A stretch of DNA of 64,000 nucleotides from Streptomyces sp. NBC_01669 (GCF_026339735.1 NZ_JAPEQG010000001.1:1984001-2048000), one strand, 5' to 3'. Positions 1-9,004 are shown, counted from the stretch's first letter. Made by a program: numbers and translations. The notes: generated by a model from the sequence alone, not told the origin.

Positions 1-1245
1 GGACTCGCCGTCGGACGTCTCCCAGGCGCCCCAGCCGCCGACCGTCGCCTCCTGGGAGACGAAGAGCTTTCCGCTGCGCGGGTCGGTGCCGGTGAACTGG
101 ACGATCATCGAGTCGCCGTAGCTTGCCGCGGCGGCGCGGTCCGGGACGGCCGGGGCGAGTGCCTCGACGACCAGGTCGATGACGAGACCGAGGTGCGAGT
201 AGTAGTACTGGCAGGCGGCCGGTTCGACGGCGGCGAGCATGGTGCCGGGCCGGGTGAGAACGTCGAGCGGCTTGAACGAGCCGCCGTTCAGCGGGACTTC
301 ACCGCTCACGAGCAGCTTGTAGCCGACCCGGCAGGCTGCGACGGTCTGCGCGGCACCGCAGTTGACGGGTCCGGTGGCCTGGTCGGCGCAGTCGGTGACG
401 TCCATCGTCATGCGGTCGCCGTCGATGGTGACACGGACGGTGACATGCAGGGGTGTGCCGAGGTCGATGCCGTCGTTGTCGAGATGCCCCGTGGCCTCGT
501 ACACACCGTCGGGGATCGCGGAGATCTCCTGGCGCTCCAGTCGCTCGGTCTGGGCGAAGATCGCGTCACGGGCGGCGAGCACGGTCTCCAGGCCCCACCG
601 TCCCACGATCTCCGCGAGCCGTCGTGCACCGGTGCGCGCGCAGGCCACCTGGGCACGCATGTCGCCGAGGGTGGGGTACGGGAAGCGGACCTGACGCGAG
701 ATCAGATCATGGACCAGTTCGCAGGGTTCGCCGTTCTCGTAGATCTTCAACGGGCCCATGCGCAGGCCCTCCTGATGGATCGTCGTGGAGTCCATGGAGC
801 CGCCGGGGTCCTTGGATCCCATGTCGATCCAGTGCGCGCGGGAGGCGGCGAAGCCGACGAGTTCGGCGTCGACGAAGATCGGGGCGTACACGGTGACGTC
901 GTTGAGGTGCGTGCCGCCGATGTACGAGTCGTTGAGCACCCAGACGTCGCCGGGCCGCCAGATTCCGGCGCCGTACATCTGCTCCGTGGCCCGGGTGCAC
1001 TCCTCCAGGTTGCCCAGGAAAATCGGCAGGCCGGAGGACTGGCCGAGGACATGGTGGTCGCGGTCCAGGAGCGCGACGGCGCAGTCCTTGGCCTCGTAGA
1101 TCGTCGGGGTGTAGGAGGAGCGGATCAGCGTGGTGTTCATGTCCTCCGCGGCCTGGAGCAGCGCGCAGCGGATGATCTCCGTGGTGACGGGATCGACCGC
1201 GACCGGGGTGATCGGGTCGACGGCGACCTGGGCCGTACTGGTCAT
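1..1245 (-). CDS. hyuB: N-methylhydantoinase B / acetophenone carboxylase-type subunit, 3' end cut by window edge
   Basis: The visible 415 codons read as the N-terminal two thirds of a hydantoinase B/oxoprolinase family subunit. The opening segment, with the motifs ITPVAVDPVTTEIIRCALL, EDMNTTLIRSSYTPTIYEAKD and SGLPIFLGNLEECT, is the typical start of HyuB proteins, followed by the HLNDVTV and AHWIDMGSKDPGGS stretches. In this family the B subunit acts with HyuA in ATP-dependent opening of cyclic amides such as hydantoins or 5-oxoproline, or in related carboxylations. The ATG overlaps the stop of the upstream hyuA by 4 bases (ATGA), so the two subunits are translationally coupled. The exact substrate cannot be read from sequence. 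The gene continues beyond position 1. Confidence 0.9.
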   Translation of the reverse strand, partial: MTSTAQVAVDPITPVAVDPVTTEIIRCALLQAAEDMNTTLIRSSYTPTIYEAKDCAVALLDRDHHVLGQSSGLPIFLGNLEECTRATEQMYGAGIWRPGDVWVLNDSYIGGTHLNDVTVYAPIFVDAELVGFAASRAHWIDMGSKDPGGSMDSTTIHQEGLRMGPLKIYENGEPCELVHDLISRQVRFPYPTLGDMRAQVACARTGARRLAEIVGRWGLETVLAARDAIFAQTERLERQEISAIPDGVYEATGHLDNDGIDLGTPLHVTVRVTIDGDRMTMDVTDCADQATGPVNCGAAQTVAACRVGYKLLVSGEVPLNGGSFKPLDVLTRPGTMLAAVEPAACQYYYSHLGLVIDLVVEALAPAVPDRAAAASYGDSMIVQFTGTDPRSGKLFVSQEATVGGWGAWETSDGES

Positions 1246-3284
1246 GCGACGCCTCCGAGCTTGATGACGAGGAATCCGTTGTCGTCCACGGTGACCGTGG
1301 CGTCCGGCGGGACGACGGTGGTGGAGGTGGCCTCGACGATGACGGCGGGGCCGGGGATGTGCTGCCCGGGGGCGAGGTGCTCGCGGCGCAGCACCGGGGT
1401 GTCGTGCGCGGCGCCGCCGAAGACGACCGGCTTGACGATGGCCTCGGGGGCTTCGCCGGCTGCTGCCGCGTACGGGACGGCGGCGAGTTCGGGGAGTCCG
1501 CCGAGCGCGGTGGTACGCAAAGCGACGAACTCGACGGGCGCCTCGGGAGTCGCATGGCCGTAACGGCGTTCGTGAAGCCGGGCGAAGCGTTCGGCGACCG
1601 AGGTGAGGAAGCCTCCGGCGGCCGGCTCGGCGGGGCCGGAGAGCGGCACGGTCAGGGTGTAGTCCTGGCCTTCGTACCGCATGTCGACGGCATGCTCGAT
1701 ACGGTGCCGGGCCGCCGGTACGCCCTGCTCGGCGAGGGCTTCGAAGCCTTCGGCCTGCAGTCCGGCAAGGGCGTCCGCCATGGCCGCGCCGTCGAGGTCG
1801 GCGCCCGGGGTGAAGAACTGGAGCGTGAGGTCACGGCGGACCTCGGTTCCGAGCATGCCCCATGCGGAGAACGCGCCGGGAAAACGCGGGACGACGACCT
1901 CCTCGATGCCGAGTTCGCGGGCGATCTCCACCGCGTGCATGGGTCCGGCGCCGCCGAAGGCGAGAAGCACGAACTCGCGGGGTTCCAGGCCGTGCTCGAC
2001 GGTGAGGGTACGGATCGCCTGGGCCATCTTGGCGTTGGCGACGTCGCAGATGCCGCCGGCCAGCTCGATGGGATCGAGACCGAGCGTGTCGGCGAGTTCC
2101 GCGACGGCGCGGTGGGCCGCTGCGGTGTCCAGGGTCATGTGCCCGCCGGCGAACCAGTCGGGGTCGACGCGGCCGAGGACGGTGTTGGCATCGGTGACGG
2201 TGGCCTGGGTGCCGCCGCGCCCGTAACAGGCGGGGCCGGGTACCGCGCCCGCCGATTCGGGGCCGACGCGCAGTCCGCCCGCCTCGGCGTAGGCGAGGGA
2301 GCCACCGCCTGCACCGATGGTGTGCAGGTCGACGAGCGGCATGAGGACGGGGAAGCCGTCGGCTGCGCCCTCGTTGGAGACATTGGGCCGCCCGCCGAGG
2401 ACGAGCGACACATCGAACGAGGTGCCGCCCATGTCGACGCAGATCGCGTTCGGCCGCGCCAGCAGGGCGGACGCCGCGACCCCGCCCATGGTGCCGCCGA
2501 CCGGTCCGGACAGCAGGGTCTGGAGGGGGTGGCGGCGGGCGAACGAGGCGTTGACGACGCCGCCGGAGGACAGCATGACCTGGACGGGAACGGTCAGCCC
2601 GTGTGCGGCGAAGCGGTCCTCGATCCGGCCGAGGTAGCGGCGCACGACCGGACCCGTGTACGCCTCCAGTACGGCGGACGAGGTGCGTTCGTACTCCCGC
2701 CATTCGCGCGCCACCTGGTGGGAGAGCACGATCATCACGTCGTCGCCGAGCTCTTCGGCGAGGATCTCGCCGGCCCGCACCTCATGAGCGGGGTTGACGT
2801 AGGAGAAGAGCAGCGCGACGGCGACGGCATCGACGCCCTCGTCGCGGGCGCGGCGGGCCGCGGCCCGCACGGCGTCCTCGTCGAGCGGCACCAGCTCGGT
2901 GCCGCGCGAGTCGAACCGGCCGCCCGCCTCGGCGGTGGCGTACCGGTCCACGAGCGGCACGGGCTTGCGGTAGTGCAGGTCGAACATCCGGTCCCGGTTG
3001 CCGCGAGCGATCTGGTAGACGTCGCGCAGCCCCGCCGAGGCGAGCAGCAGGACGCGGGCGCCTTTCCGCTCCAGCAGGGCGTTGAGGCCCTGGGTGGTGC
3101 CGTGGACGAAGAAGGAGATGTCGGCGGGGTCGTCGACCGCCCGGCCCAGCGAGGAGAAGACGCCCTCGGCGAGGTCTCCCGGCGTGGTGGGGGTCTTCGC
3201 CGCGTCGAAGGTGCCGCGCGTCTCGTCGTACGCGACGACATCGGTGAATGTGCCGCCGATGTCCATGGCCACCCGGTAAGTCAT
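1242..3284 (-). CDS. hyuA: N-methylhydantoinase A / acetophenone carboxylase-type ATPase subunit
   Basis: A 680-residue hydantoinase/oxoprolinase A subunit. It opens with MTYRVAMDIGGTFTDVVAYD, the ASKHA-type phosphate-binding motif of HyuA, and carries the conserved FVHGTTQGLNALLER, SSGGVVNASFA, DMGGTSFDVS, TIGAGGGSLAYA and FGGAGPMHAVEIA stretches in the expected order. It supplies the ATP-dependent step together with HyuB. An in-frame ATG seven codons upstream (3305) is possible, but the ATG at 3284 has a GGGAGG ribosome site about 4-5 bases upstream and starts right at the family N-terminus. The nearby carbamoyl amidase and aminotransferase suggest hydantoin or ureide catabolism, which is inference. 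Confidence 0.92.
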   Translation of the reverse strand: MTYRVAMDIGGTFTDVVAYDETRGTFDAAKTPTTPGDLAEGVFSSLGRAVDDPADISFFVHGTTQGLNALLERKGARVLLLASAGLRDVYQIARGNRDRMFDLHYRKPVPLVDRYATAEAGGRFDSRGTELVPLDEDAVRAAARRARDEGVDAVAVALLFSYVNPAHEVRAGEILAEELGDDVMIVLSHQVAREWREYERTSSAVLEAYTGPVVRRYLGRIEDRFAAHGLTVPVQVMLSSGGVVNASFARRHPLQTLLSGPVGGTMGGVAASALLARPNAICVDMGGTSFDVSLVLGGRPNVSNEGAADGFPVLMPLVDLHTIGAGGGSLAYAEAGGLRVGPESAGAVPGPACYGRGGTQATVTDANTVLGRVDPDWFAGGHMTLDTAAAHRAVAELADTLGLDPIELAGGICDVANAKMAQAIRTLTVEHGLEPREFVLLAFGGAGPMHAVEIARELGIEEVVVPRFPGAFSAWGMLGTEVRRDLTLQFFTPGADLDGAAMADALAGLQAEGFEALAEQGVPAARHRIEHAVDMRYEGQDYTLTVPLSGPAEPAAGGFLTSVAERFARLHERRYGHATPEAPVEFVALRTTALGGLPELAAVPYAAAAGEAPEAIVKPVVFGGAAHDTPVLRREHLAPGQHIPGPAVIVEATSTTVVPPDATVTVDDNGFLVIKLGGVA

Positions 3285-3403
3285 GCCGCCTCCCGGCTTT
3301 CTCAAGGGAATGGCGTGACGTTATCGACGGGGTGCGGCGGGCGGCTGTGCGCTGCGCACGGCACACGAAGCCCGCCTGTGCGCAGCGCCGGGTTCCTGCC
3401 GAA

Positions 3404-3868
3404 TCAGCCGGCCGGTCCCGGCTGTCGCACGTCCTCGTGAAGGTGGACGATCCGCCAGCTTTCCCCGGCCCTGTGCAGGATCACGGTGTTCCGGATGAGT
3501 TCGGGGCGGTTCGGGCCACCGTCCGCGGCGGGTTCGAAGTCGACGCGCAGCCAGAAGCGCAGGACGGCGATGTCTCCGAAGACGTCGACGGTGCGGTCGT
3601 ACGCGGTGAGGCCGGTCTCCACCGGTCCCGCACCGGCTGCCGGGCGGGCGTCACGGATCCGGTCGAGGTCGGGCTTGCCGAGCAGGAGCGGGTCGGCGGC
3701 GGAGTCCCAGACGGTCGCCTCGGGGTCGAGTGCCCGGTCGATCCTCGTCCGGTCGCCGGCCTCGTACGCCTCGTACATTCCGGTGAGGACGGCCCAGACG
3801 GCGTCGGCGTCGGTCGCCGATGCGCCGGGCCTGGCGGTGGACGGGAGAGGGCGGGTGTTCTCGGGCAT
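3404..3868 (-). CDS. NTF2-like / SnoaL-fold small protein
   Basis: A 154-residue protein that looks like the NTF2-like superfamily (YybH/DUF4440 kind): an N-terminal helix with AVWAVLTGMYEAYEAGDRTRIDRALDP, then EATVWDS, DVFGDIAVLRFWLRVDFE and a C-terminal ESWRIVHLHED strand. These folds bind small ligands or act as ketosteroid-isomerase-like enzymes or binding modules; no catalytic residue can be assigned here. I start at ATG 3868 because CAGGAG lies seven bases upstream; the longer reading from 3937 adds a low-complexity proline-rich stretch. It stands alone between hyuA and the aminotransferase, in the same direction. Confidence 0.7.
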   Translation of the reverse strand: MPENTRPLPSTARPGASATDADAVWAVLTGMYEAYEAGDRTRIDRALDPEATVWDSAADPLLLGKPDLDRIRDARPAAGAGPVETGLTAYDRTVDVFGDIAVLRFWLRVDFEPAADGGPNRPELIRNTVILHRAGESWRIVHLHEDVRQPGPAG

Positions 3869-4049
3869 GGCGGTGCTCCTGAGCGGACACGGGGGCGGTG
3901 GCGGCACGTGGGCGTGATGGCGACACGAGGGTGTCATGGCGACGCCGCGGTGCGGGTGGCGGCCACGCTACACAGCCGCGCACCGGCCGCCACCCACACC
4001 CCGTCGTTCATTCGCCGCTTCTCATCGGCCGCTTCTCATGCGCCACCGC

Positions 4050-5333
4050 TCACTCCACCGATCGAAGAGCCTCCGCCAGGATCTCCGCGCCCTCCTCCGC
4101 CTCGGCGATGGACAGCGACAGCGGCGGGGCGATCCGGAGCACGCTGGTGTTGTGCCCGCCCCCCTTGCCGATGAGCAGCCCGCCCTCGCGTGCCGCTTCG
4201 AGCACAGCGGTTGCCGCCTCCGGGTTGGCCTCGTCGGTGCCGGGCTTCACCAGCTCGATGCCGATCATCAGACCCCGGCCGCGCACCTCCCGCACGCACT
4301 CCGAGCCCGCGACGATCGCCCGCAGCCGCTCGATGAGCAGTCCGCCGACGCGTCGCGCATTGCGCTGGAGGTCGTGCTCCAGGAGGTACGAGAGGTTGGC
4401 GAGGCCTGCCGCCATGGTGACCGGCGAGCCGCCGAACGTCGAAATGGAGTTGGCGTCCAGGCAGTTCATGACGTCGGCGCGGGCCACGACGCCGCCGATC
4501 GACATGCCGTTGCCGATGCCCTTGGCGAAGGTGAGGATGTCCGGCGGGCCGTTCCGGTCGTGCGCCTGCCAGCCCCAGAAGTGTTCGCCGGTACGGCCCC
4601 AGCCGGTCTGCACCTCGTCGGAGATCCACAGGATGCCGTGCCGGCTCAGCACTTCGCGGAACGCCGCGAACAGACCGTCGGGCGGGGAGGTGAACCCGCC
4701 GACACCCTGGATGGGTTCGGCGATCAGCGCGGCGGCGTCACGGGTGTGCCCGAGGAGGTCCTCCAGGTCGGCCACGCACGCCTTGATGAACTGTGCGTCG
4801 CTGAGTTCCGCGTACGGGCCCCGGGTCCGGACCCCGCCGTGGATGTACAGCGTCTGCAGCGGGGACAGACTCGTCGGCGACCAGGCCTTGTTGCCGGTGA
4901 TGGCGACGGCCGAGAACGACCTGCCGTGGTAGCTGTTGCGCATCGCGAGGATCTGGTTGGACCTGCGGTACGTGGTGGCGAGCAGCAGCGCCGTGTCGTT
5001 GGCCTCGGTGCCCGAGGTGGTGAAGAAGACCCGGGCGTCGGGGATGCCGGAGAGCGTGGCGATGCGCTCGGCGAGTTCGACCATCGGCCGGTTGAGGTAC
5101 AGCGTCGAGGTGTGGATGATCCGCCCGGCCTGCTCGGTGACCGCCTTCGTCACTTCGGGCAGCGCGTGAGCGGTCATCGTGGTGAGGATGCCGCCGAAGA
5201 AGTCGAGGTAGCGCTTGCCGTCCGCGTCCCAGACATAGCGGCCCTCACCGTGAGTGATCTCCAGCGGGTGCCGGTAGTAGAGCGCGAGCCATTCGGGGCT
5301 GACGGCGAGGTGGCGGTGGTGGAGACTGCTCAC
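4050..5333 (-). CDS. Class III PLP-dependent aminotransferase
   Basis: A 427-residue class III (omega-type) aminotransferase. The N-terminus has YRHPLEITHGEGRYVWDADG and the core has VFFTTSGTEANDTALLLA, MRNSYHGRS (cofactor region), WISDEVQTGWGRTGEHFWG (PLP-binding Asp) and DILTFAKGIGNGMSIGG with the Schiff-base lysine. The family includes alanine-glyoxylate, beta-alanine-pyruvate and 4-aminobutyrate aminotransferases. The start is GTG 5333, which overlaps the stop of the upstream amidase as GTGA, so the genes are coupled. An amidase that frees an amino acid from a carbamoyl derivative followed by an aminotransferase fits a reductive pyrimidine (beta-alanine) or related pathway; that pathway call is inference. 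Confidence 0.9.
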   Translation of the reverse strand: MSSLHHRHLAVSPEWLALYYRHPLEITHGEGRYVWDADGKRYLDFFGGILTTMTAHALPEVTKAVTEQAGRIIHTSTLYLNRPMVELAERIATLSGIPDARVFFTTSGTEANDTALLLATTYRRSNQILAMRNSYHGRSFSAVAITGNKAWSPTSLSPLQTLYIHGGVRTRGPYAELSDAQFIKACVADLEDLLGHTRDAAALIAEPIQGVGGFTSPPDGLFAAFREVLSRHGILWISDEVQTGWGRTGEHFWGWQAHDRNGPPDILTFAKGIGNGMSIGGVVARADVMNCLDANSISTFGGSPVTMAAGLANLSYLLEHDLQRNARRVGGLLIERLRAIVAGSECVREVRGRGLMIGIELVKPGTDEANPEAATAVLEAAREGGLLIGKGGGHNTSVLRIAPPLSLSIAEAEEGAEILAEALRSVE

Positions 5334-6172
5334 GGCTCCACCAGTCCCTCGTACGCGTCGGGGCGGCGGTCCCGGTAGAACGCCCACTGCTGGCGCACTT
5401 CCTCGATGAGGCCGAAGTCGAGGTCGCGGACGAGGAGTTCCTCCTCCTTGTCGCTGGCCACCTCTCCGACGAACTGGCCGCGCGGGTCGACGAAGTAACT
5501 GGTGCCGTAGAAGTCGTTGTCGCCGTACTCCTCCTGGCCGACGCGGTTGATCGCGGCGACGAAGTACTCGTTGGCCACGGCGGAAGCGGGCTGTTCCAGC
5601 TGCCAGAGGTAGCTGGAGAGGCCGCGCGAGGTCGCGGACGGGTTGTACACCAACTGGGCTCCGTTGAGTCCGAGTTGGCGCCAGCCCTCGGGGAAGTGAC
5701 GGTCGTAGCAGATATAGACGCCGACCTTGCCGACGGCGGTGTCGAAGACGGGCCAGCCGGCGTTCCCGGGCTTGAAGTAGTACTTCTCCCAGAACCCCTT
5801 GACCTGAGGGATGTGGTGCTTGCGGTACTTGCCGAGGTACGAGCCGTCGGCGTCGATCACCGCGGCGGTGTTGAAGTAGAAGCCGGACTGCTCGATCTCG
5901 AAGACCGGCACGACGATCACCATGCCGGTCTCGCGGGCGAGCTCCTGCATCCGCCGGACGGTCGGCCCGTCCGGGACGGCCTCGGCCCAGCGATAGTGCT
6001 CGGGCTCCTGCACCTGGCAGAAGTAGGGGGCGTTGAACACCTCCTGGAAGCCGATGATCTTCGCCCCCTGCCGGGCGGCCTCGCGAGCATGTTCCTCATG
6101 CTTGGCGATCATGGATTCGGTGTCGCCGGTCCAGGTCGCCTGGACGAGTGCGGCGCGTACGACGTGGGACAT
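5330..6172 (-). CDS. Nitrilase-superfamily N-carbamoyl amidase (beta-ureidopropionase-like)
   Basis: A 280-residue carbon-nitrogen hydrolase. The Glu-Lys-Cys triad is visible: Glu44 in GFQEVFNAPYF, Lys118 in KYRKHHIPQ and Cys155 in YICYDRHFPEG. The sequences around Glu44 and Cys155 resemble beta-ureidopropionases and N-carbamoylputrescine amidases, which release ammonia and CO2 from N-carbamoyl compounds. The start ATG has AAGGAGC upstream. It is the first gene of a two-gene unit with the coupled aminotransferase, next to a hydantoinase pair, so a route from cyclic ureide to carbamoyl amino acid to amino acid to oxoacid is plausible. A repeated TCTACG element lies just upstream. Confidence 0.88.
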   Translation of the reverse strand: MSHVVRAALVQATWTGDTESMIAKHEEHAREAARQGAKIIGFQEVFNAPYFCQVQEPEHYRWAEAVPDGPTVRRMQELARETGMVIVVPVFEIEQSGFYFNTAAVIDADGSYLGKYRKHHIPQVKGFWEKYYFKPGNAGWPVFDTAVGKVGVYICYDRHFPEGWRQLGLNGAQLVYNPSATSRGLSSYLWQLEQPASAVANEYFVAAINRVGQEEYGDNDFYGTSYFVDPRGQFVGEVASDKEEELLVRDLDFGLIEEVRQQWAFYRDRRPDAYEGLVEP

Positions 6173-6204
6173 GAGCTGCTCCTTCGACGCGGCGTCAGAG
6201 AGCC

Positions 6205-6229
6205 TCTACGCGTTTTCTACGCACGTAGA
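6205..6229. promoter_or_regulatory. Putative operator upstream of the amidase-aminotransferase unit
   Basis: TCTACGC occurs twice in direct orientation with an 11-base offset (6205 and 6216), and the second copy forms the perfect inverted repeat TCTACG-CA-CGTAGA (6216-6229). It lies 33-57 bases upstream of the amidase start codon at 6172. Spacing of about one helical turn is typical for a dimeric regulator. The regulator is unknown. Confidence 0.5.
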
Positions 6230-6570
6230 TTCGGTGCACAGGAGGAGAACGTAAGCCCCGCCACACGGTGGGGCAAGACCATCGCCGTGAACCGGCCGAG
6301 TCGATCATGTTTCGCACCCGTGCGGTTCACACTCTCTCTTCCTTCCCCAGGGGAGAGCAGATGCCACGCCGACAGACCCCGTCCGGCACGGAAGCAGGTA
6401 CGGGTGATCGGCTCGTGGACCCTGCTCCACACCGTGCCCCCGGCGCCCGCCGCAGCGGCGTTCAAGGCCGGCGCCCTGCCGGCCGTCGCCGCCGCCTCGG
6501 TCTCCGCCGGCACCTCCTCGACGCGCCGCGGGCCATCACCGGGCTGGTGAAAGTCGAGGGTTTCCGCGGG
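6230..6570. other. Intergenic region without a supported gene
   Basis: This stretch lies between the amidase promoter and the 3' end of the hypothetical gene that ends at 6571. I see open frames but no convincing start, ribosome site or family motif. A CCCCAGGGGAG stretch near 6349 precedes an ATG at 6361, but the frame that follows is arginine-rich and simply shadows the gene on the other strand. Confidence 0.4.
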
Positions 6571-7953
6571 TCAGCCGGGCGCGCCCGCGATGCCCGCGAC
6601 CCGCAGGGCGTGCACCAGGTCCCACTCCCGGTCCGGGGACACCGCACGTGCGGCGGCGAGCAGTTGCGGTACGAGCTGACGGGGATCGCCCTCCGCGATC
6701 CGAGCCGCGTCCTCCGGGGTGTGTACGCGGACGAAGGCGCCCATCAGCGCCTGTGCCTCCGGTTCGAGACCCGCCCGGTCCAGGGCCAGCACCGCGTCGG
6801 CGATCTCCGCCGCGGGCCGAGCCACCCCTTGGCGCAGCAGCTGCCCGCAGTCGTCGGTGCGCCCCGCCGCGGCCAGCGCGCCCGCCGCGGCGGCCAGTTC
6901 GACGGGAGGAAGCGAGGCGACCTCCCAGAGCAGAGTTGCCCAGTCGGCCGCCAGCCCCGACCGGTGCAGCTCGTCGGCGAGCAACGGCAGCCGGTCCGCG
7001 GGCCAGCCCGCCGCCTCGCAGAGGACGACGTGGGCCTCGCCGCCGCGGCCCTCGGTACGCAGCCGGACAAGCGTCTCGACGGCCTCGGCGGCGGCGCGGC
7101 GCACGGCCGGGTCGGGGGCGGTCCGGGGCGACTTACGGGCATGGGCATCGACGTCCTCCCCGGTCGGTGCGCCGCCGAAGCGCGCGCCGCGCGGCCCGGC
7201 GGCGGTAACCGGCGGGACAGGCAGGACAGGTGCGGTCATGGGGGCGTCGAGGCCGTTGTCGTCGTCCACGTCGAGTCCGGCGAAGCGGGCGCCTCGCGGC
7301 TTCTTACGTTTGCGGGCGGGCGGCGGAGCGGGGGCAGGCGACGGAAGCTGCCGCTCCTGGGAAGCGGGGGCGGGGGCGGGATCGGGGGCGCTGCGGGGGC
7401 CGGGCACACGGGGCGACTCGGGCCGCTCCGCCGCCCCTCGCGACTCCTCCGCCCGGAACCAGCCCTGCGGCACCGTCACGGCCGCCAGCCGCTTTCGCAG
7501 CTCCGTGCAGCGGGCAGAGGCGCGCGCGTGGTCGTCCTGGGCCCATGCCAGCGCCTGCTCGTCCGGCGCCGGTGTGCCGTGCGGCCCGGCCGCGCGCAAC
7601 CGCTGGGCCGCGTAAGCCTGCTCCCTGAGCATCAGCTCCAGCCGGTCCACGAGTGCCTGTCGTCCGCCCGGCCGCCTGTCGTGGGCGGCGGCCGATGCGG
7701 AGTACAGGGCGGCGGCGCGTACCGACTCACGTTCCGCGAACCCCGTGCCGCGTTCTGTGGCCAGATCCTGGAGCAGCGACTCCACCACGTCCCACGGCGG
7801 GATCTCCGTCCCGTCGAGGCAGGCCCGCATGCCCTCGGGGTCGCGTCGGCAGAACACCCCGTACCAACCGCGTCCGGGGTCGAGCAGAGCCGTGAGACTC
7901 CGCAGATACGTCGCGAACTCGGTTACTTCCGCAGCACGTTGATGTTCCGTCAT
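6571..7953 (-). CDS. Ala/Pro-rich hypothetical protein with charged linker
   Basis: A 460-residue protein I cannot assign to a function. Residues 1-180 are helical and charged (MTEHQRAAEVTEFATYLRSL start, then repeated Arg/Ala/Gln helices). Residues about 180-290 form a Pro/Ala-rich, low-complexity linker containing two GARF motifs (KPRGARFAGLD and GPRGARFGG). The C-terminal part is again helical with short repeat-like units such as AAGWPADRLPLLADELHRSG and EIADAVLALDRAGL, reminiscent of helical repeats. ATG 7953 is chosen because GAGGG lies five bases upstream. The upstream extension is arginine-rich and looks non-coding. It resembles large conserved Streptomyces hypotheticals, but I give no function. 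Confidence 0.7.
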   Translation of the reverse strand: MTEHQRAAEVTEFATYLRSLTALLDPGRGWYGVFCRRDPEGMRACLDGTEIPPWDVVESLLQDLATERGTGFAERESVRAAALYSASAAAHDRRPGGRQALVDRLELMLREQAYAAQRLRAAGPHGTPAPDEQALAWAQDDHARASARCTELRKRLAAVTVPQGWFRAEESRGAAERPESPRVPGPRSAPDPAPAPASQERQLPSPAPAPPPARKRKKPRGARFAGLDVDDDNGLDAPMTAPVLPVPPVTAAGPRGARFGGAPTGEDVDAHARKSPRTAPDPAVRRAAAEAVETLVRLRTEGRGGEAHVVLCEAAGWPADRLPLLADELHRSGLAADWATLLWEVASLPPVELAAAAGALAAAGRTDDCGQLLRQGVARPAAEIADAVLALDRAGLEPEAQALMGAFVRVHTPEDAARIAEGDPRQLVPQLLAAARAVSPDREWDLVHALRVAGIAGAPG

Positions 7954-8095
7954 CGTTGCCCTCACCCACCGTCGACTGGAGCGTTCCAGTCCGCAGGCAT
8001 TCGACCGCAGGCGTGTTACGGGACGGCTACGTCCGCTTTTCCACTGGGGTGCGGTCGGCGCACGGCCGGAAGCGCGCACGCCCCCGCAGCGCCGT

Positions 8096-8485
8096 TCAGA
8101 AGGTGACGGCGATCCCGGTGTGCGGCCGCTTCCCGAGGCGTACGACCATGGCCGGCCAGTCGACCAGCCAGAACTTCCAGGTGTACTTGCGGGCCAGCAC
8201 GCCGCGTACGACACGCGTCCCCGCCTCGTCGAGCAGCCGCGCCGTGCCCTCGGCGCTCGGCGCACCGTCGGCGATCCGGCCGCGCACGTCGCAGACGGTC
8301 ACCGTGACCCGGCTGTTGTTCCGGATCCTTTTGACCTTCCACGAGTCGCTCCGGGTCCAGATGAACAGCTCCTCACCGTCGGCCGCCGCCCACACGGGCG
8401 TGGCGACGGGCGCGCCGTCCTTCCGGTACGTGGTCAGGCTCACGTACTCACTGCGGTCGAAGTCCTGGAGTGTCTGAGGAGTCAC
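8096..8485 (-). CDS. PPOX-class F420/FMN-dependent oxidoreductase-like protein
   Basis: A 129-residue split-barrel flavin/F420-binding protein. The start LQDFDRSEYVSLTTYRKDGAPVATPVWAA and the motifs ELFIWTRSDSWKVKRIRNNSRVTVTVCDVRGR are characteristic of actinobacterial PPOX-class enzymes of the Rv1155/Rv2074 kind, which bind F420 or FMN. Length matches the family. It stands alone; upstream and downstream neighbours do not suggest a pathway. Cofactor preference cannot be decided from sequence alone. Confidence 0.82.
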   Translation of the reverse strand: MTPQTLQDFDRSEYVSLTTYRKDGAPVATPVWAAADGEELFIWTRSDSWKVKRIRNNSRVTVTVCDVRGRIADGAPSAEGTARLLDEAGTRVVRGVLARKYTWKFWLVDWPAMVVRLGKRPHTGIAVTF

Positions 8486-8731
8486 GGGCGTGACCCTACG
8501 CGTCCTGTCAACGGGGCGCGTATGCCTCGTGCGCGCTCACCGGCTCCGGAAGATGCTCCCGGGTCCATACGCAGGCCGGGCCGAGCAGGGGGAGCGGGCC
8601 GGCGCCGGACCTGGCGATCGCGCCGCTCGACGAGATCGACGCACCGGGCCACCACCGCATGCAGCCGGCGGTCACCCGACAGGCTCTGAGCAGCGCCCAC
8701 GCGGATCCGCGCCGCCCGGGGCCGTCAGGCG

Positions 8732-9004
8732 CTACCCGGCCAGTGGGACGGCCGTGTCAGGTTCCTCGGCGCAGCGGATCAGCAGATCGTCCATGGAGAG
8801 GCCGAGTGCGCCGGCCAGTGCCGCCACGGTGAAGAACGCGGGGGTCGGGGCGCGACCGGTCTCGATCTTGCGCAGTGTCTCGGCGGAGATTCCGGCGCTC
8901 GCCGCGATCTCGACCATGCTGCGCGCGCCTCGCGCCTCGCGGAGCAGGCGGCCGAGCCGTTCGCCGCGAAGGCGCTCTTCCGGGGTGAGGGGCGTTCGTA
9001 CCAT
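8732..9004 (-). CDS. XRE-family HTH regulator
   Basis: A 90-residue single-domain Cro/cI-type regulator. The helix-turn-helix is SMVEIAASAGISAETLRKIETGRAPTP (about residues 29-55), with the typical K-I-E-T-G-R end of the recognition unit and a following AALAGALGLSMDDLL helix. It is divergent from the methionine aminopeptidase gene at 9080 with 75 bases between starts. A TAGAAT element (complement of 9011-9016) lies six bases upstream of its ATG and there is no Shine-Dalgarno sequence, so the mRNA may be leaderless. It is probably an autoregulator and the regulator of the divergent gene. Confidence 0.88.
   Translation of the reverse strand: MVRTPLTPEERLRGERLGRLLREARGARSMVEIAASAGISAETLRKIETGRAPTPAFFTVAALAGALGLSMDDLLIRCAEEPDTAVPLAG

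Noticed and set aside
1359..3440. Long plus-strand frame over hyuA
   Set aside because: It is an artefact of the GC-rich third positions of the real minus-strand gene; the protein is Gly/Asp/Arg-rich without any domain.
6268..8106. 612-codon plus-strand frame
   Set aside because: It overlaps the hypothetical gene on the other strand (6571-7953), is arginine-rich and has no recognisable motif or good ribosome site.
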